Source: Candidatus Xianfuyuplasma coldseepsis (GTDB lineage: Bacteria; Bacillota_I; Bacilli_A; Izemoplasmatales; Izemoplasmataceae). Taken from it: a stretch of DNA of 64,000 nt. The stretch spans positions 958,698-1,022,697 of the forward strand of contig NZ_CP048914.1 in the NCBI RefSeq assembly GCF_014023125.1. Direction: 5' to 3'. Below the pieces are notes generated by a model. That model searched no databases. It was not told where the DNA came from and was given only the letters and a program-made list of their open reading frames with translations. Below are positions 45,496 to 54,077 of this stretch, piece after piece (positions within the stretch are counted from its first letter, which is position 1; the number at the start of each line of letters is the position of its first letter). The translations under genes were made by a program, and so were the position numbers.

Positions 45496-45523
45496 CAAAT
45501 AAAAACACTTCAAGCGAAGTGTT
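45496..45523 (-). terminator. Terminator after the fructokinase gene
   Basis: On the minus strand AACACTTC and GAAGTGTT (45504-45511 and 45516-45523) form a stem with a four-base loop, followed by TTTTTATTTG. Confidence 0.8.
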
Positions 45524-46469
45524 ATTTTCTTAAATCTTGTTTCGTTGGCATCACCGGGATCGCCCCTTTTTCTAAAACCACATGCTGACTCACTTTGTGA
45601 GCAAAGGATAATATAGCCTCATCTTGGACGTCTTCAAGGTTATTCAGGTTAATACCACGTGCTAAAAGTTGATATATGATGGCACCGATAAAGGAGTCTC
45701 CGGCACCTGTTGTATCCACAGGCTTGACTTTTTCACTCGGGACAAAGATGACGTTCTGTTTCGTATAGATACTGGCCCCATTGGACCCTTCTGTTAAAAT
45801 AATAACTCGAACATTTCCTTTAAATAAGGATTGAATGGCATCGCTCTTGTTCTCGATTCCTGTTATAAACAATAATTCGTCATCACTGATTTTGAGGATA
45901 TGAGCTTCTGGTATGAACTGATTAATGGTTTTCTTGTATGCGTCTTTATCCGGCCATAACGGAAAACGCAAATTCGGATCAAACGAGATGATCATATCGT
46001 GTTTCTGTGCATATTCAATTGCGGCTTTATGAGCTTTACGTACAGGATAATCAACAAGATCGACACTACAAAAATGAAGGACATCCCCTTTTTTGAAAAT
46101 CGATTCATCGATGTCCTTGGGTTCCAACAGCATATCCGCTGAAGGATTGCGGTAGAAAGAGAAATCCCGTTCACCATCGTTTGTCAACGACACGAAGGCT
46201 AATGCCGTATTGGCTTTATCCGTTCGTTTGATGTGAGACGTATCAACGCCCACAGCGTTTAAACTTTCAATCAGATGATCACCAAATCCGTCTTTTCCTA
46301 CTTTTGTCAGCATAATGGCACTACCACCCAAACGGGTAACACAAGCTGCGACGTTTGCGGGTGCTCCACCGGCAACACGTTCATAATTAACAACATCTTT
46401 GAGTTTGCGTCCTTTTTCTTTGGGAATAAAATCAATTAATAATTCGCCAATACTGATGAGCTTGTTCAT
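45522..46469 (-). CDS. scrK: PfkB-family fructokinase
   Basis: This 315-residue cytoplasmic ribokinase-family sugar kinase has the N-terminal substrate motif GGAPANVAACVTRLGG and the C-terminal catalytic motif DTTGAGDSFIGA with the catalytic Asp. SIGELLIDFIPKEKG at the start, FYRNPSADMLL and FDPNLRFPLWP are typical of fructokinases, which make fructose 6-phosphate. Length is normal. It stands alone between two terminators with a TACAAT -10-like element upstream (46487-46492, minus strand). SD GAGGTGAT. A related sugar substrate is possible. Confidence 0.88.
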   Translation of the reverse strand: MNKLISIGELLIDFIPKEKGRKLKDVVNYERVAGGAPANVAACVTRLGGSAIMLTKVGKDGFGDHLIESLNAVGVDTSHIKRTDKANTALAFVSLTNDGERDFSFYRNPSADMLLEPKDIDESIFKKGDVLHFCSVDLVDYPVRKAHKAAIEYAQKHDMIISFDPNLRFPLWPDKDAYKKTINQFIPEAHILKISDDELLFITGIENKSDAIQSLFKGNVRVIILTEGSNGASIYTKQNVIFVPSEKVKPVDTTGAGDSFIGAIIYQLLARGINLNNLEDVQDEAILSFAHKVSQHVVLEKGAIPVMPTKQDLRK

Positions 46470-46504
46470 CCAATCACCTCATTCTTATTGTACTATAAAA
46501 ATCA

Positions 46505-46533
46505 AACAAAAACTCCCATTTTTTGGGAGTTTT
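46505..46533 (-). terminator. Terminator after the glutathione peroxidase gene
   Basis: On the minus strand AAAACTCCCA and TGGGAGTTTT (46524-46533 and 46509-46518 on the plus strand) form a strong stem followed by T residues. Confidence 0.85.
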
Positions 46534-46541
46534 ATGGATTG

Positions 46542-47015
46542 TTATAAGATGTTTTCAATATCGGCTTTCATTTTCATTGGATTGACATTGGGCGCATAGC
46601 GTTTGACGACATTTCCCTTGCGATCAATCAAGAATTTGGTGAAGTTCCATTTGATTTTGGAACCCAGTAATCCTTTTCCTTCTTGTTTTAAGTAGGTATA
46701 CAGGGGATTTTCATTTTCCCCGTTGACATCAATTTTCGCCAATACCGGAAAACTAACTCCATAATTCAACTTACAGAACGATTGGATTTCATCATTGGTT
46801 CCCGGTTCTTGATTCATAAATTGATTGCTTGGGAAACCTAGAATTTCAAAGCCTTTGTCATTGTATTCTTCATACAGAGCTTGTAGGTCTTCATATTGTG
46901 GTGTAAACCCACATTTACTAGCAACATTGACAATCACCAATACTTTGTCTTTGAATGTGCTTAAAGAAACTGTATTTCCAGCCGCATCTAATACGTCATA
47001 ATCATAAATACTCAT
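46542..47015 (-). CDS. Glutathione/thioredoxin peroxidase (Cys-GPx)
   Basis: This 157-residue thioredoxin-fold peroxidase has the peroxidatic Cys35 in VASKCGFTPQY, then GFPSNQF, a further Cys in SFCKLNYG, and Trp123-Asn124 in KWNFTKFLID, giving the Cys-Gln-Trp-Asn site of the family. As in other bacterial non-seleno enzymes the likely reductant is thioredoxin. Cytoplasmic. It has its own TATAAT -10 (47045-47050, minus strand) and a terminator, so it is monocistronic. SD AAAGGAGTGAT. Confidence 0.94.
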   Translation of the reverse strand: MSIYDYDVLDAAGNTVSLSTFKDKVLVIVNVASKCGFTPQYEDLQALYEEYNDKGFEILGFPSNQFMNQEPGTNDEIQSFCKLNYGVSFPVLAKIDVNGENENPLYTYLKQEGKGLLGSKIKWNFTKFLIDRKGNVVKRYAPNVNPMKMKADIENIL

Positions 47016-47081
47016 CGTATCACTCCTTTATGTTTAACACTATTATTATACCGAAAATCGGATAAGAAAACGAATCATATA

Positions 47082-49220
47082 CTACTTTTTAGAATAGGAG
47101 AAGATCGTTGGTAGGAACGTTAAGGTCATCAGTACACTAATAATCATACCTACCCACATTAGAATCGAGACATTGGTGTGGATTGTCAGAGGAGATAACA
47201 GCATGACACTGAGCCCTAATGATATCCCTAGGGCATTGGCAATAACCGGTTTGGAGACGCCTTGATAAGCCAACTGTACACTTGTCGTTTTATCGTTATT
47301 TTCCTTACGATGCATCTTGTAGACACTACTAAAATGCACCGCATAATCAATCCCGACACCAATACTGATTGAGAAGATGATGACGGTTGTAATATTCAGA
47401 GGAATACCCGTCATCCCTAGGACGGCGTAGATACTTGCTACCGTAATTGAAATCGGGATAATACTGATAAATGCTACCATTACATCACGCAAACTTATGA
47501 GTAACATCACAAATACAACTGCAAGAGCAAGAACAATACTATTTCTCTGCATCGTCCCAATTGATACATTTAAGTCTTTTAGTAAATACTGTGTTCCCGT
47601 GATTGACACATCCATATCTTGATCATTGACAAGATTTTCGAGTTCAATCAACGTATCATTTGTCATATCGCTTGGGAACACCATCAATCGAAGTACATTA
47701 TTTTCAGCATCGAACATATCATCAATTGGTACATCCGACGAGGATTTCATTAAGTCATAGACAAAGTTCAGCATGAAATCATTGGGAATGTCACCACCGA
47801 CTTGTTGTTCAAACATGATTTGTAATAAACGGTACGGATTGATGACACGATTTACATTGGATGTTTCATCCAAGGCCGTAATCAACGCTTCCACTTCATT
47901 CATCGATTCAATACTTACTATATTATCGGATTTATAGATGATATATAACGGAATACTTCCCCCGTTTACCTCCTCTAATTTCGTCGCATTCTGTGCGACA
48001 ACCGTTTGCTTCTTATATACGCTCAACATATCGAACTCATGATTGATTGAACTGGAGAATACAATACCAAGAGTAAGCAATATTAACACGATAACTACAG
48101 AAGGAATACCCCATAGTTTCTTAATATAATCGGCAAATGGAATATGAATCCGTGCTTGTTTTTTCGGTAGTACATTGAAATTATTGGATAGAATCAACGG
48201 TAACACATACCACGTCGCAACACCGGCGAGTAAGATTCCCAGTGAGGCAAATACCGCCAAATCAACTATACTTGACGTATCCATCGACAACAAACTTAAG
48301 AATCCCGCCATCGATGTTAAGGTGGTCACTATCATCGGGATTCCCGTTACTTTAAGCGCACTAGTCATCGCCTCTTTATGGTTTAATCCTTGTTTTCTAG
48401 ATTCTTGGAAATGCGTCATAAAATGCAATCCGTCAGCCGATCCAATAACAATAATAAAGATCGGTACGACCGCCGTTAAAATCGAAACTTCATTTCCCAT
48501 ATAGCCAATAATACCAAATGTCCAAATCGATCCAATTGCTGCCGGAACAACACTGAGAATCGTTGGTAAGAGTGCACCAATTTGCCAGCGAAAAACCAGT
48601 AAAATCACAAGGATTGCAAGTGGTGGCAATATAAATAATATTTGGAGGATATAATCGACAATCTTCACCTGATTATAATCGTCTCCCGCTATATAGGTCG
48701 GAAGATCAAACGAGGCCAATTCCTCTTCAAGATAACTCACATCACTGCCACCAAAGTCATCACTTACAAAGACCGTAATCAAACCATAGTACGTGTCATC
48801 TTGGATCACGATTGGACTGAATTCTTCCATAAGCGTATACTGCGTCAGCAGTTGCTCAGGTGTAATTAAATCAAAGGGAATTTCCCCAGTAGGTGTTGCC
48901 ACATCCATCGGGGCAGGTCCTTGGACATAATCCACATTGGACATTCCTTCAATCATTCCTTGGATATTACGAAGTTGGGACTTTGATGTGTCTCCAAAAT
49001 CGTCCATTTCTACCAACACCATAATCTGATCAGTACTACCAAAGGTGTCGACCAATTCTTCAAGAGTGGTTTCATACTCGGAATCATTGGTTGTAAACAA
49101 TGAAAAATCCGTATTTAAACGAACTTGAATAATCCCAATGATTGCGGCTATGTTAATCATAATAAATCCAATAATAAGTGCTTTTTTGTATTTAAAAATA
49201 AAGTCTACGTATCGTTTCAT
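47082..49220 (-). CDS. MMPL/RND-superfamily transporter
   Basis: This 712-residue membrane protein has a two-fold repeated design: helix 1 near the N-terminus, a large extracellular domain (about 35-185), five helices, then a second copy (extracellular about 385-540) and five helices. Sterol-sensing/MMPL-like stretches are VVPIFIIVIGSADGLHFMTHF and IIFSISIGVGIDYAVHFSS, with buried charged residues that would relay protons or sodium. Members export lipids, hopanoids or hydrophobic compounds; the cargo here is unknown. It has its own good promoter at 49243-49271. SD AGGTGAC. Confidence 0.9.
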   Translation of the reverse strand: MKRYVDFIFKYKKALIIGFIMINIAAIIGIIQVRLNTDFSLFTTNDSEYETTLEELVDTFGSTDQIMVLVEMDDFGDTSKSQLRNIQGMIEGMSNVDYVQGPAPMDVATPTGEIPFDLITPEQLLTQYTLMEEFSPIVIQDDTYYGLITVFVSDDFGGSDVSYLEEELASFDLPTYIAGDDYNQVKIVDYILQILFILPPLAILVILLVFRWQIGALLPTILSVVPAAIGSIWTFGIIGYMGNEVSILTAVVPIFIIVIGSADGLHFMTHFQESRKQGLNHKEAMTSALKVTGIPMIVTTLTSMAGFLSLLSMDTSSIVDLAVFASLGILLAGVATWYVLPLILSNNFNVLPKKQARIHIPFADYIKKLWGIPSVVIVLILLTLGIVFSSSINHEFDMLSVYKKQTVVAQNATKLEEVNGGSIPLYIIYKSDNIVSIESMNEVEALITALDETSNVNRVINPYRLLQIMFEQQVGGDIPNDFMLNFVYDLMKSSSDVPIDDMFDAENNVLRLMVFPSDMTNDTLIELENLVNDQDMDVSITGTQYLLKDLNVSIGTMQRNSIVLALAVVFVMLLISLRDVMVAFISIIPISITVASIYAVLGMTGIPLNITTVIIFSISIGVGIDYAVHFSSVYKMHRKENNDKTTSVQLAYQGVSKPVIANALGISLGLSVMLLSPLTIHTNVSILMWVGMIISVLMTLTFLPTIFSYSKK

Positions 49221-49242
49221 GATGTCACCTGCCTACTGTTTC

Positions 49243-49271
49243 ATTATAGTCCTCATATAATATAAAGTAAA
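49243..49271 (-). promoter_or_regulatory. Promoter of the MMPL transporter gene
   Basis: TTTACT (49266-49271, minus strand), 17 bases, perfect TATAAT (49243-49248). Confidence 0.7.
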
Positions 49272-49274
49272 TAC

Positions 49275-49304
49275 AAAAAAACGATAGTTCAACTATCGTT
49301 TTTT
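49275..49304 (-). terminator. Terminator after the small membrane protein gene
   Basis: AAACGATAGTT and AACTATCGTTT pair closely, with a T run on the minus strand. It overlaps the last codons of the gene and precedes the MMPL promoter. Confidence 0.82.
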
Positions 49305-49751
49305 ACCTTTATTAGCTTGTTTGTTTTGCTTCTCATGACGATGTCTCAAATCATGGAGTATCTCTTCAGTATTATGTCCTAATCGGGTATAGGAAATCGT
49401 CATGACATAGGAATAGTACAGGAGGTATAGTGCTGATAAAACCAACACAATTATCTCAATAATGAACCCGTTAATAAAGACAATCAGTAAGGCTATCCCG
49501 AGATCTACTCCAATGACAAACCATTCACTTTTTAAGGCTTTGCTTTTCGATGTCATCGTAAAGACCAATTTCAAGATGACTCCGACAACTAGTGCAGCAT
49601 AGACTATTAACAGATTGTCTACATTGACAATCCATAAAATAATCGCTGTCCACAAAGTCGTATACATCGCAGGAAAGTTCATAGCCAATGTCAGTAGTTG
49701 TTGGACTATGGTTTCAAAGAAATACGTCGAATTAAATTTCGTTTCATTCAT
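49293..49751 (-). CDS. Small membrane protein, unknown function
   Basis: Not recognised. This 152-residue protein has about four hydrophobic segments (around 20-45, 48-68, 85-105 and 108-130) and a strongly basic C-terminal tail (HDLRHRHEKQNKQANKGKKR) expected on the cytoplasmic side. The start at 49751 is chosen because the longer frame begins with a GTG inside the AGGTGAT SD. It begins 13 bases after the serine hydrolase stop, so the two share an operon driven from 50779-50807. Confidence 0.75.
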   Translation of the reverse strand: MNETKFNSTYFFETIVQQLLTLAMNFPAMYTTLWTAIILWIVNVDNLLIVYAALVVGVILKLVFTMTSKSKALKSEWFVIGVDLGIALLIVFINGFIIEIIVLVLSALYLLYYSYVMTISYTRLGHNTEEILHDLRHRHEKQNKQANKGKKR

Positions 49752-49764
49752 TGTTATCACCTAC

Positions 49765-50760
49765 TTATAGTATATCACCTTGATATAGGATTTGATAGAG
49801 TTCTGAACGGACTTTATCAAATGTAGTACGATCATTGACGTTTGACAGCATGATCAGTTGGTAACCATAATCGACAAATAAACTCGATATCGAACGAGCT
49901 CCCGGTCCACCACCGGTATGATAGTTATAGTTTACCGGAGGAGTTTCATTGGTATCAGAAGCTAAAAAGAAGCCATACCCATACGACACATATTCATTGA
50001 TTGGTGTGTATTTAACAAACAACTTGTTAATCCACTCTTGTGGTAACAAGGTACAATCAAACAAGGATTGATTCCATTTGTGAAGGTCTAACACGGTAGA
50101 AAAGCATCCACCGCCACCCCCAGCTAGACGCATATCAATCGGCATCGCATCAACAATCTGTCCCTCGTTCACATCGTATGGAACTGCAAGATGATCAGAA
50201 GGATCATTATGATCAAAGTCGGTATCCTTCATATGGAGAGGTTCAAATAATGCATGTTTCAAATGCACATCAAAGGGTTCACCGCTGATGAGTTCAATTA
50301 ATCGTGTTAATACCATATACCCAGAACCAGAATATTCATATGCTGTTCCTGGTTCAAAACTTAACCCTAACGGGAACACGACGTCATCGACAAATACTTC
50401 ATAGAAATAATCCTTGGCAAAGTATGTACTATAGTCGGCAAATAATTCATATGGAGCAATTCCACTGGAATTGCACAACAACTGATGGATAGTAATCTTA
50501 CTGCCATGTTGATAATGAGGGAAATACGTATCTAATGTATCATCCAATGAACATTTTCCCTGGTATGCCAACAGTAACATCGCTACCGCAGTAAACTGTT
50601 TCGATACCGATGCAATTCGAATTCTCGTATCCAGAGTCATCGGTATTTGATTCTCGATATCGCGGTAGCCATGTGCTGCCTTATCAATAATTTGTTCTCC
50701 CTTACTAAGGAGTACTTGTCCATTAAACGAATGGGTTTTTAAAATGTCTTTTAGTTGCAT
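49765..50760 (-). CDS. Beta-lactamase-fold serine hydrolase
   Basis: This 331-residue member of the class C beta-lactamase/DD-peptidase-like family (PF00144) has the catalytic S51-V-S-K54 in IASVSKQFTA. A YEYSGSGY stretch takes the place of the usual Y-x-N motif, with Gly where Asn is common. The third motif is HTGGGPGARS. No signal peptide is seen, so it is probably a cytoplasmic esterase or peptidase rather than an antibiotic resistance enzyme. SD GAGGTGATG. It is the first gene of a two-gene operon, divergent from the GDPD genes. Confidence 0.88.
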   Translation of the reverse strand: MQLKDILKTHSFNGQVLLSKGEQIIDKAAHGYRDIENQIPMTLDTRIRIASVSKQFTAVAMLLLAYQGKCSLDDTLDTYFPHYQHGSKITIHQLLCNSSGIAPYELFADYSTYFAKDYFYEVFVDDVVFPLGLSFEPGTAYEYSGSGYMVLTRLIELISGEPFDVHLKHALFEPLHMKDTDFDHNDPSDHLAVPYDVNEGQIVDAMPIDMRLAGGGGGCFSTVLDLHKWNQSLFDCTLLPQEWINKLFVKYTPINEYVSYGYGFFLASDTNETPPVNYNYHTGGGPGARSISSLFVDYGYQLIMLSNVNDRTTFDKVRSELYQILYQGDIL

Positions 50761-50778
50761 GTCATCACCTCACTATTC

Positions 50779-50807
50779 ATTATAAAACCATCTGATTTGG
50801 TTTGCAA
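50779..50807 (-). promoter_or_regulatory. Promoter of the serine hydrolase operon
   Basis: TTGCAA (50802-50807), 17 bases, perfect TATAAT (50779-50784) on the minus strand. Confidence 0.75.
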
Positions 50808-50865
50808 TTTAAACTGATTTTTTCTTATCTTTGAAGCAACGTTGCTATGTTATCATTGAGATTTC

Positions 50866-50892
50866 TTGTTTTTTTTCGTTTCGCGGTATAAT
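50866..50892 (+). promoter_or_regulatory. Promoter of the glycerophosphodiesterase operon
   Basis: A perfect TATAAT at 50887-50892, 28 bases before the start codon. The -35 is poor (TTGTTT at 50866-50871, spacing 15), so either an activator or a T-rich upstream tract may help. Confidence 0.5.
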
Positions 50893-50920
50893 AGATGTAT
50901 AGAAAAGCGAGGTGAGACGA

Positions 50921-52759
50921 ATGAAACTGTATCTACAAAAAGCATATCAATTACTACGATTTAACATTCGTCCATTACTTGTCTTTGAAATCATCTACCG
51001 GTTACTAGGACTCGCAATTGTGTATCCGCTTGTTACTGGGATCTTATATCTATCCGTACGTTGGACCGGATTTGAGTATGTCGTTAATGCGGACTTCTTT
51101 GAGTATATTACAGACATTCGCACAATCCTTCTTGGCTTGTTTTTATTACTGGTATTTGGCATCTATGTTACCTATGAAGTCGTCGTTCTATCGATTGTCT
51201 TTCATGCCAGTCATCATCGCCAACCAGTGGGAATCCAGTCATTATTGATCGTATCGGGAAAACGATTATATCAGATGATTAAGTCGTATCATATCGTCAT
51301 CATTACCTCCTCGATGATTTTCTTATTCTTAGTCGAGTTGTTTCATATTGTCGGGATTGCGAGTACGGTACAAATACCGGATTATATCGCTTCCGAGTTA
51401 GCCCGGTTTTCGTGGTTCCGCCCGGTTGCATTTTTCCTCATTGTGGGGTTGCTTGTATTGTTTATTGAAACGATCTTCTTTGAGCTTCAATGTACGATTG
51501 AAAAACCAACATTGAAAGAGAATTTTAATCACTCACGACGACTTTTAAAAGGCAATCGTTTGAAAATGGTAATCTCATTCTTTATTGTCAATGGAATCAT
51601 CAATGTCTTAATCTATGCCCTCTACCTAATCATTATCGGGATTGTCGCCTTGTTTGTCCTACTATTCCGCGGAGAGTCTACCGTATATCCCATTATCTTG
51701 TCGATTATTTATAGCGTTTATCTGATTGTAGGGTTACTAGCAACCATCATTTTAATCCCAATTAACTTTGCCTGGATTAATGCATATTACTATAAACACA
51801 AGATCACAAAACACCTAGAACTCGTAGAGGATGTTCGGTATATCCGATCCAATCGTCCATTTCGTAGAACGGTATTTTATCGAATTATTTCCGGAGTAAC
51901 GGTTCTTCTCGCGATTGGAACCATCATCTTTATTTCGTTCATCTCCAACAACCCAGCCAAGCTGGAGTTGTTAAATAATCCGGTTGTCGTATCCCATCGT
52001 GGTGGAGGTAATTTTGGACCAGAAAACACGATTGCAGGGATCCAGCAAGGACTTGATTTCGCAGCGGATGCAATTGAAATTGACGTTCGGTTTACCAAAG
52101 ATGGTGTACCTGTCTTACTTCATGATGCGACCTTAACCAGAACCACAAACGATACCGCAAATACCAAGATCTCCGATCTTACGTATGAAGAACTGGCCCA
52201 ATATGACGCCGGTTCGTGGTTCGATGAAGCGTTCGCTGGCGAACCGATCCCGACATTAGATGAAGCACTCCGTCAAATTAATTTTCAAGCGACCATCTTC
52301 TTGGAACTAAAAGACTCGTATCAAGGGGGAGAAGAAATCATTGTCGAAATGCTCCAGGATCGATTTTTAGTTCGTAATGTTATCATACTCTCTTTTAATC
52401 AAGGACAGTTAGAGCGAATCAAAGCGTTAGATGATCGAATTGAAACACTCCTATTACTAAGTTCTTTTATTGGTGATATCTCCGTGATAGCAGGAAATGA
52501 TCGCATTGATAACATCGGCTTTCGGTATGAACTTGCGCAAGGAAATGCCGATCGTATTCGGATTCTTCAACAAGCCGGTAAGGAAGTCTATATTTGGACC
52601 ATTAATAACCAAGACGCAATATCGGAGATGAATTCTCTTAATGTTGACGGGATTATCACCGACTATCCCCTTCTAACACGGGAAGTTATTTATTCAGATT
52701 CCACAAAATCCGAATATCGTAAACTTCTAGAAACGATTTTTTCACGCGATATCCAATAA
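50921..52759 (+). CDS. Membrane-bound glycerophosphodiester phosphodiesterase
   Basis: This 612-residue two-part protein has an N-terminal membrane domain (about 1-345, with seven or eight hydrophobic segments) and a GlpQ-type phosphodiesterase domain (about 355-595). That domain has the metal/catalytic motif VSHRGGGNFGPENT, IEIDVRFTKDGVPVLLHD and FLELKDSY. It hydrolyses glycerophosphodiesters to glycerol 3-phosphate and an alcohol, possibly from lipid or teichoic-acid turnover. The start at 50921 has GAGGTG just upstream; a reading from 50912 begins within the SD. The cytoplasmic paralogue follows 20 bases later. Confidence 0.9.
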   Translation: MKLYLQKAYQLLRFNIRPLLVFEIIYRLLGLAIVYPLVTGILYLSVRWTGFEYVVNADFFEYITDIRTILLGLFLLLVFGIYVTYEVVVLSIVFHASHHRQPVGIQSLLIVSGKRLYQMIKSYHIVIITSSMIFLFLVELFHIVGIASTVQIPDYIASELARFSWFRPVAFFLIVGLLVLFIETIFFELQCTIEKPTLKENFNHSRRLLKGNRLKMVISFFIVNGIINVLIYALYLIIIGIVALFVLLFRGESTVYPIILSIIYSVYLIVGLLATIILIPINFAWINAYYYKHKITKHLELVEDVRYIRSNRPFRRTVFYRIISGVTVLLAIGTIIFISFISNNPAKLELLNNPVVVSHRGGGNFGPENTIAGIQQGLDFAADAIEIDVRFTKDGVPVLLHDATLTRTTNDTANTKISDLTYEELAQYDAGSWFDEAFAGEPIPTLDEALRQINFQATIFLELKDSYQGGEEIIVEMLQDRFLVRNVIILSFNQGQLERIKALDDRIETLLLLSSFIGDISVIAGNDRIDNIGFRYELAQGNADRIRILQQAGKEVYIWTINNQDAISEMNSLNVDGIITDYPLLTREVIYSDSTKSEYRKLLETIFSRDIQ

Positions 52760-52779
52760 CGAATGAAGAAGGAATCCTT

Positions 52780-53523
52780 ATGGACAACAAACCCTTTATC
52801 ACCATCCACCGTGGTGGTGGAAACGATGCGCCGGAAAACACACTATACGCCATTCGTCAAGGACTCAAATATCCTGTGGATGCGATTGAGTTTGACGTCC
52901 GTTTTACGAAGGATCACATTCCCGTTTTACTGCATGATGCCTCCTTGAAACGGACAACCACAGAACAAGATAAGCGCTACATCAAGGATGTGACACTAGA
53001 AGAAGCACGGACTTTTGATGCAACAAGTTGGTTTGATTCACGTATTCCCAAAGAACCAATCCCAACACTAGAAGAAGCGCTACAATTACTACAAGGCAAG
53101 AAACAAATCTTCATTGAAATCAAAGCGCATGATCCCTATATGGGACTTACGATAAAGCGACTCCTAGAAACCTATAACATGGTTGACGATGTCTTTATCT
53201 TATCCTTTTACAAAGATATATTATTGGACATAAAAGAACATATTCCAACCGTTCACTGTACTTTTATCTTCTCCAGATGGAGACAACCTTTTGCAGCCTT
53301 GCTCGATCCTCGTTTTGATAGTATTGGTCCCAAATATCGATACTTGTATCGTCATCCCAAACTTGTGAAGTTTCTAAAAGAACACAATAAACCGATCTAT
53401 ACATGGTCTGTCAATAAGATGCGACATATCAAGCGATTTATCAAGTGGAAGATTGAAGGGATTACCACCGACAAACCCACGCAACTATTACACTACATAG
53501 AAAAACAATCTACTCGCGAGTAG
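52780..53523 (+). CDS. Glycerophosphodiester phosphodiesterase
   Basis: This 247-residue cytoplasmic GlpQ-family enzyme corresponds to the catalytic domain of its neighbour without the membrane part: TIHRGGGNDAPENT, IEFDVRFTKDHIPVLLHD and FIEIKAHDP are near-identical motifs. The pair probably arose by duplication and divides membrane-side and cytoplasmic turnover of glycerophosphodiesters. SD AAGGA. The terminator hairpin begins inside the last codons. Confidence 0.92.
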   Translation: MDNKPFITIHRGGGNDAPENTLYAIRQGLKYPVDAIEFDVRFTKDHIPVLLHDASLKRTTTEQDKRYIKDVTLEEARTFDATSWFDSRIPKEPIPTLEEALQLLQGKKQIFIEIKAHDPYMGLTIKRLLETYNMVDDVFILSFYKDILLDIKEHIPTVHCTFIFSRWRQPFAALLDPRFDSIGPKYRYLYRHPKLVKFLKEHNKPIYTWSVNKMRHIKRFIKWKIEGITTDKPTQLLHYIEKQSTRE

Positions 53524-53531
53524 ATTGTTTT
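53502..53531 (+). terminator. Terminator after the GDPD genes
   Basis: The perfect palindrome AAAACAATCTACTCG joined to its complement ends in TTTT. It spans the TAG stop codon at 53521-53523. Confidence 0.82.
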
Positions 53532-53603
53532 CGTATTGGGCATACAAAAAGAGAGAAGCCCATATGGTTTTACACAACTTGTATTTTATCCTTCATTAAT
53601 AAA

Positions 53604-53762
53604 TTAATGTATGGTATAAATCCTTTTCTTTACTTTGGATAATCGATTTCCATCTATTGATTTCTCAATGATTTTCATCCGGATTATTGGTTCCATTTCG
53701 ATCCAATTTTCTAATACATATTCAAGATTTTTATCGAGTTGTGCGTTCTTCTCTCCGTACAA
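53604..53762 (-). pseudogene. Possible gene remnant, 52 codons
   Basis: The minus-strand frame reads as protein-like (LYGEKNAQLDKNLEYVLENW at its start, ending KVKKRIYTIH), rich in charged and aliphatic residues. It has no SD and only a TTG start. In the same frame further upstream, more protein-like codons (FYTDLDIVDNFVDKYIVISY) are cut off by TGA, TAG and TAA stops between 53766 and 53792, as in a decaying gene. The family is not recognised, and chance is possible. Confidence 0.35.
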
Positions 53763-53811
53763 ATATTAAAGCACTTTAAAGAGCTATAGTCAATAGGAAA
53801 TGACGATATAC

Positions 53812-53832
53812 TTATCCACAAAGTTATCCACA
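53812..53832 (+). promoter_or_regulatory. Two tandem perfect DnaA boxes
   Basis: TTATCCACA occurs at 53812-53820 and 53824-53832, three bases apart and in the same orientation. An 8-of-9 match (TTATCCAAA, minus strand, 53634-53642) and a 7-of-9 match (minus strand, 53940-53948) lie within 200 bases. They could bind DnaA for titration or regulation. No dnaA gene is present. Confidence 0.5.
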
Positions 53833-54009
53833 ATATCAAGGTCAGTATAAAAAAGGGCTTTATTGGTTGATATTGAACCCTAGCGGTTTTTCAGGTCGTG
53901 GAAAACTTTTTGATGAAGAAAGCGCTTGCGCAAAAGGTGGATGGATAACGAACTAATTTATGTTGAATAACCTACATCATAAATCTATTATTTCACATCA
54001 AAAATATGT

Positions 54010-54038
54010 ATGACAACGCTTGTATTTCATAGTATTAT
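54010..54038 (+). promoter_or_regulatory. Promoter of the uronate operon with internal operator
   Basis: ATGACA (54010-54015), 17 bases, TATTAT (54033-54038). The inverted repeat ACAACGCTTGT (54013-54023) lies across the -35 box and spacer, where a GntR- or LacI-type uronate repressor or CcpA could act. Confidence 0.6.
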
Positions 54039-54077
54039 AGTGATGTAAAATAGAACCTTATTTTTAGGAGGCCAGTT

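Larger units (their letters stand above)
53532..54009. other. Non-coding or decayed intergenic region
   Basis: No intact gene is visible in about 480 bases. It holds a perfect inverted repeat CATTAAT-AA-ATTAATG (53594-53609), a short coding-like frame with upstream in-frame stops (minus, 53604-53762), two tandem perfect DnaA boxes (53812-53832) and a cre-like GC-rich patch near 53919-53932. The mixture suggests a degraded gene or element next to the uronate operon. Confidence 0.6.

Noticed and set aside
49765-50760. Beta-lactam resistance gene
   Set aside because: The SxxK motif is shared by many esterases and peptidases. There is no signal peptide, and the Y-x-N motif is changed.
53532-54009. 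Chromosomal replication origin
   Set aside because: DnaA boxes and gene orientation fit, but there is no dnaA, dnaN or other origin gene and no visible change in base bias in lines sampled by eye.
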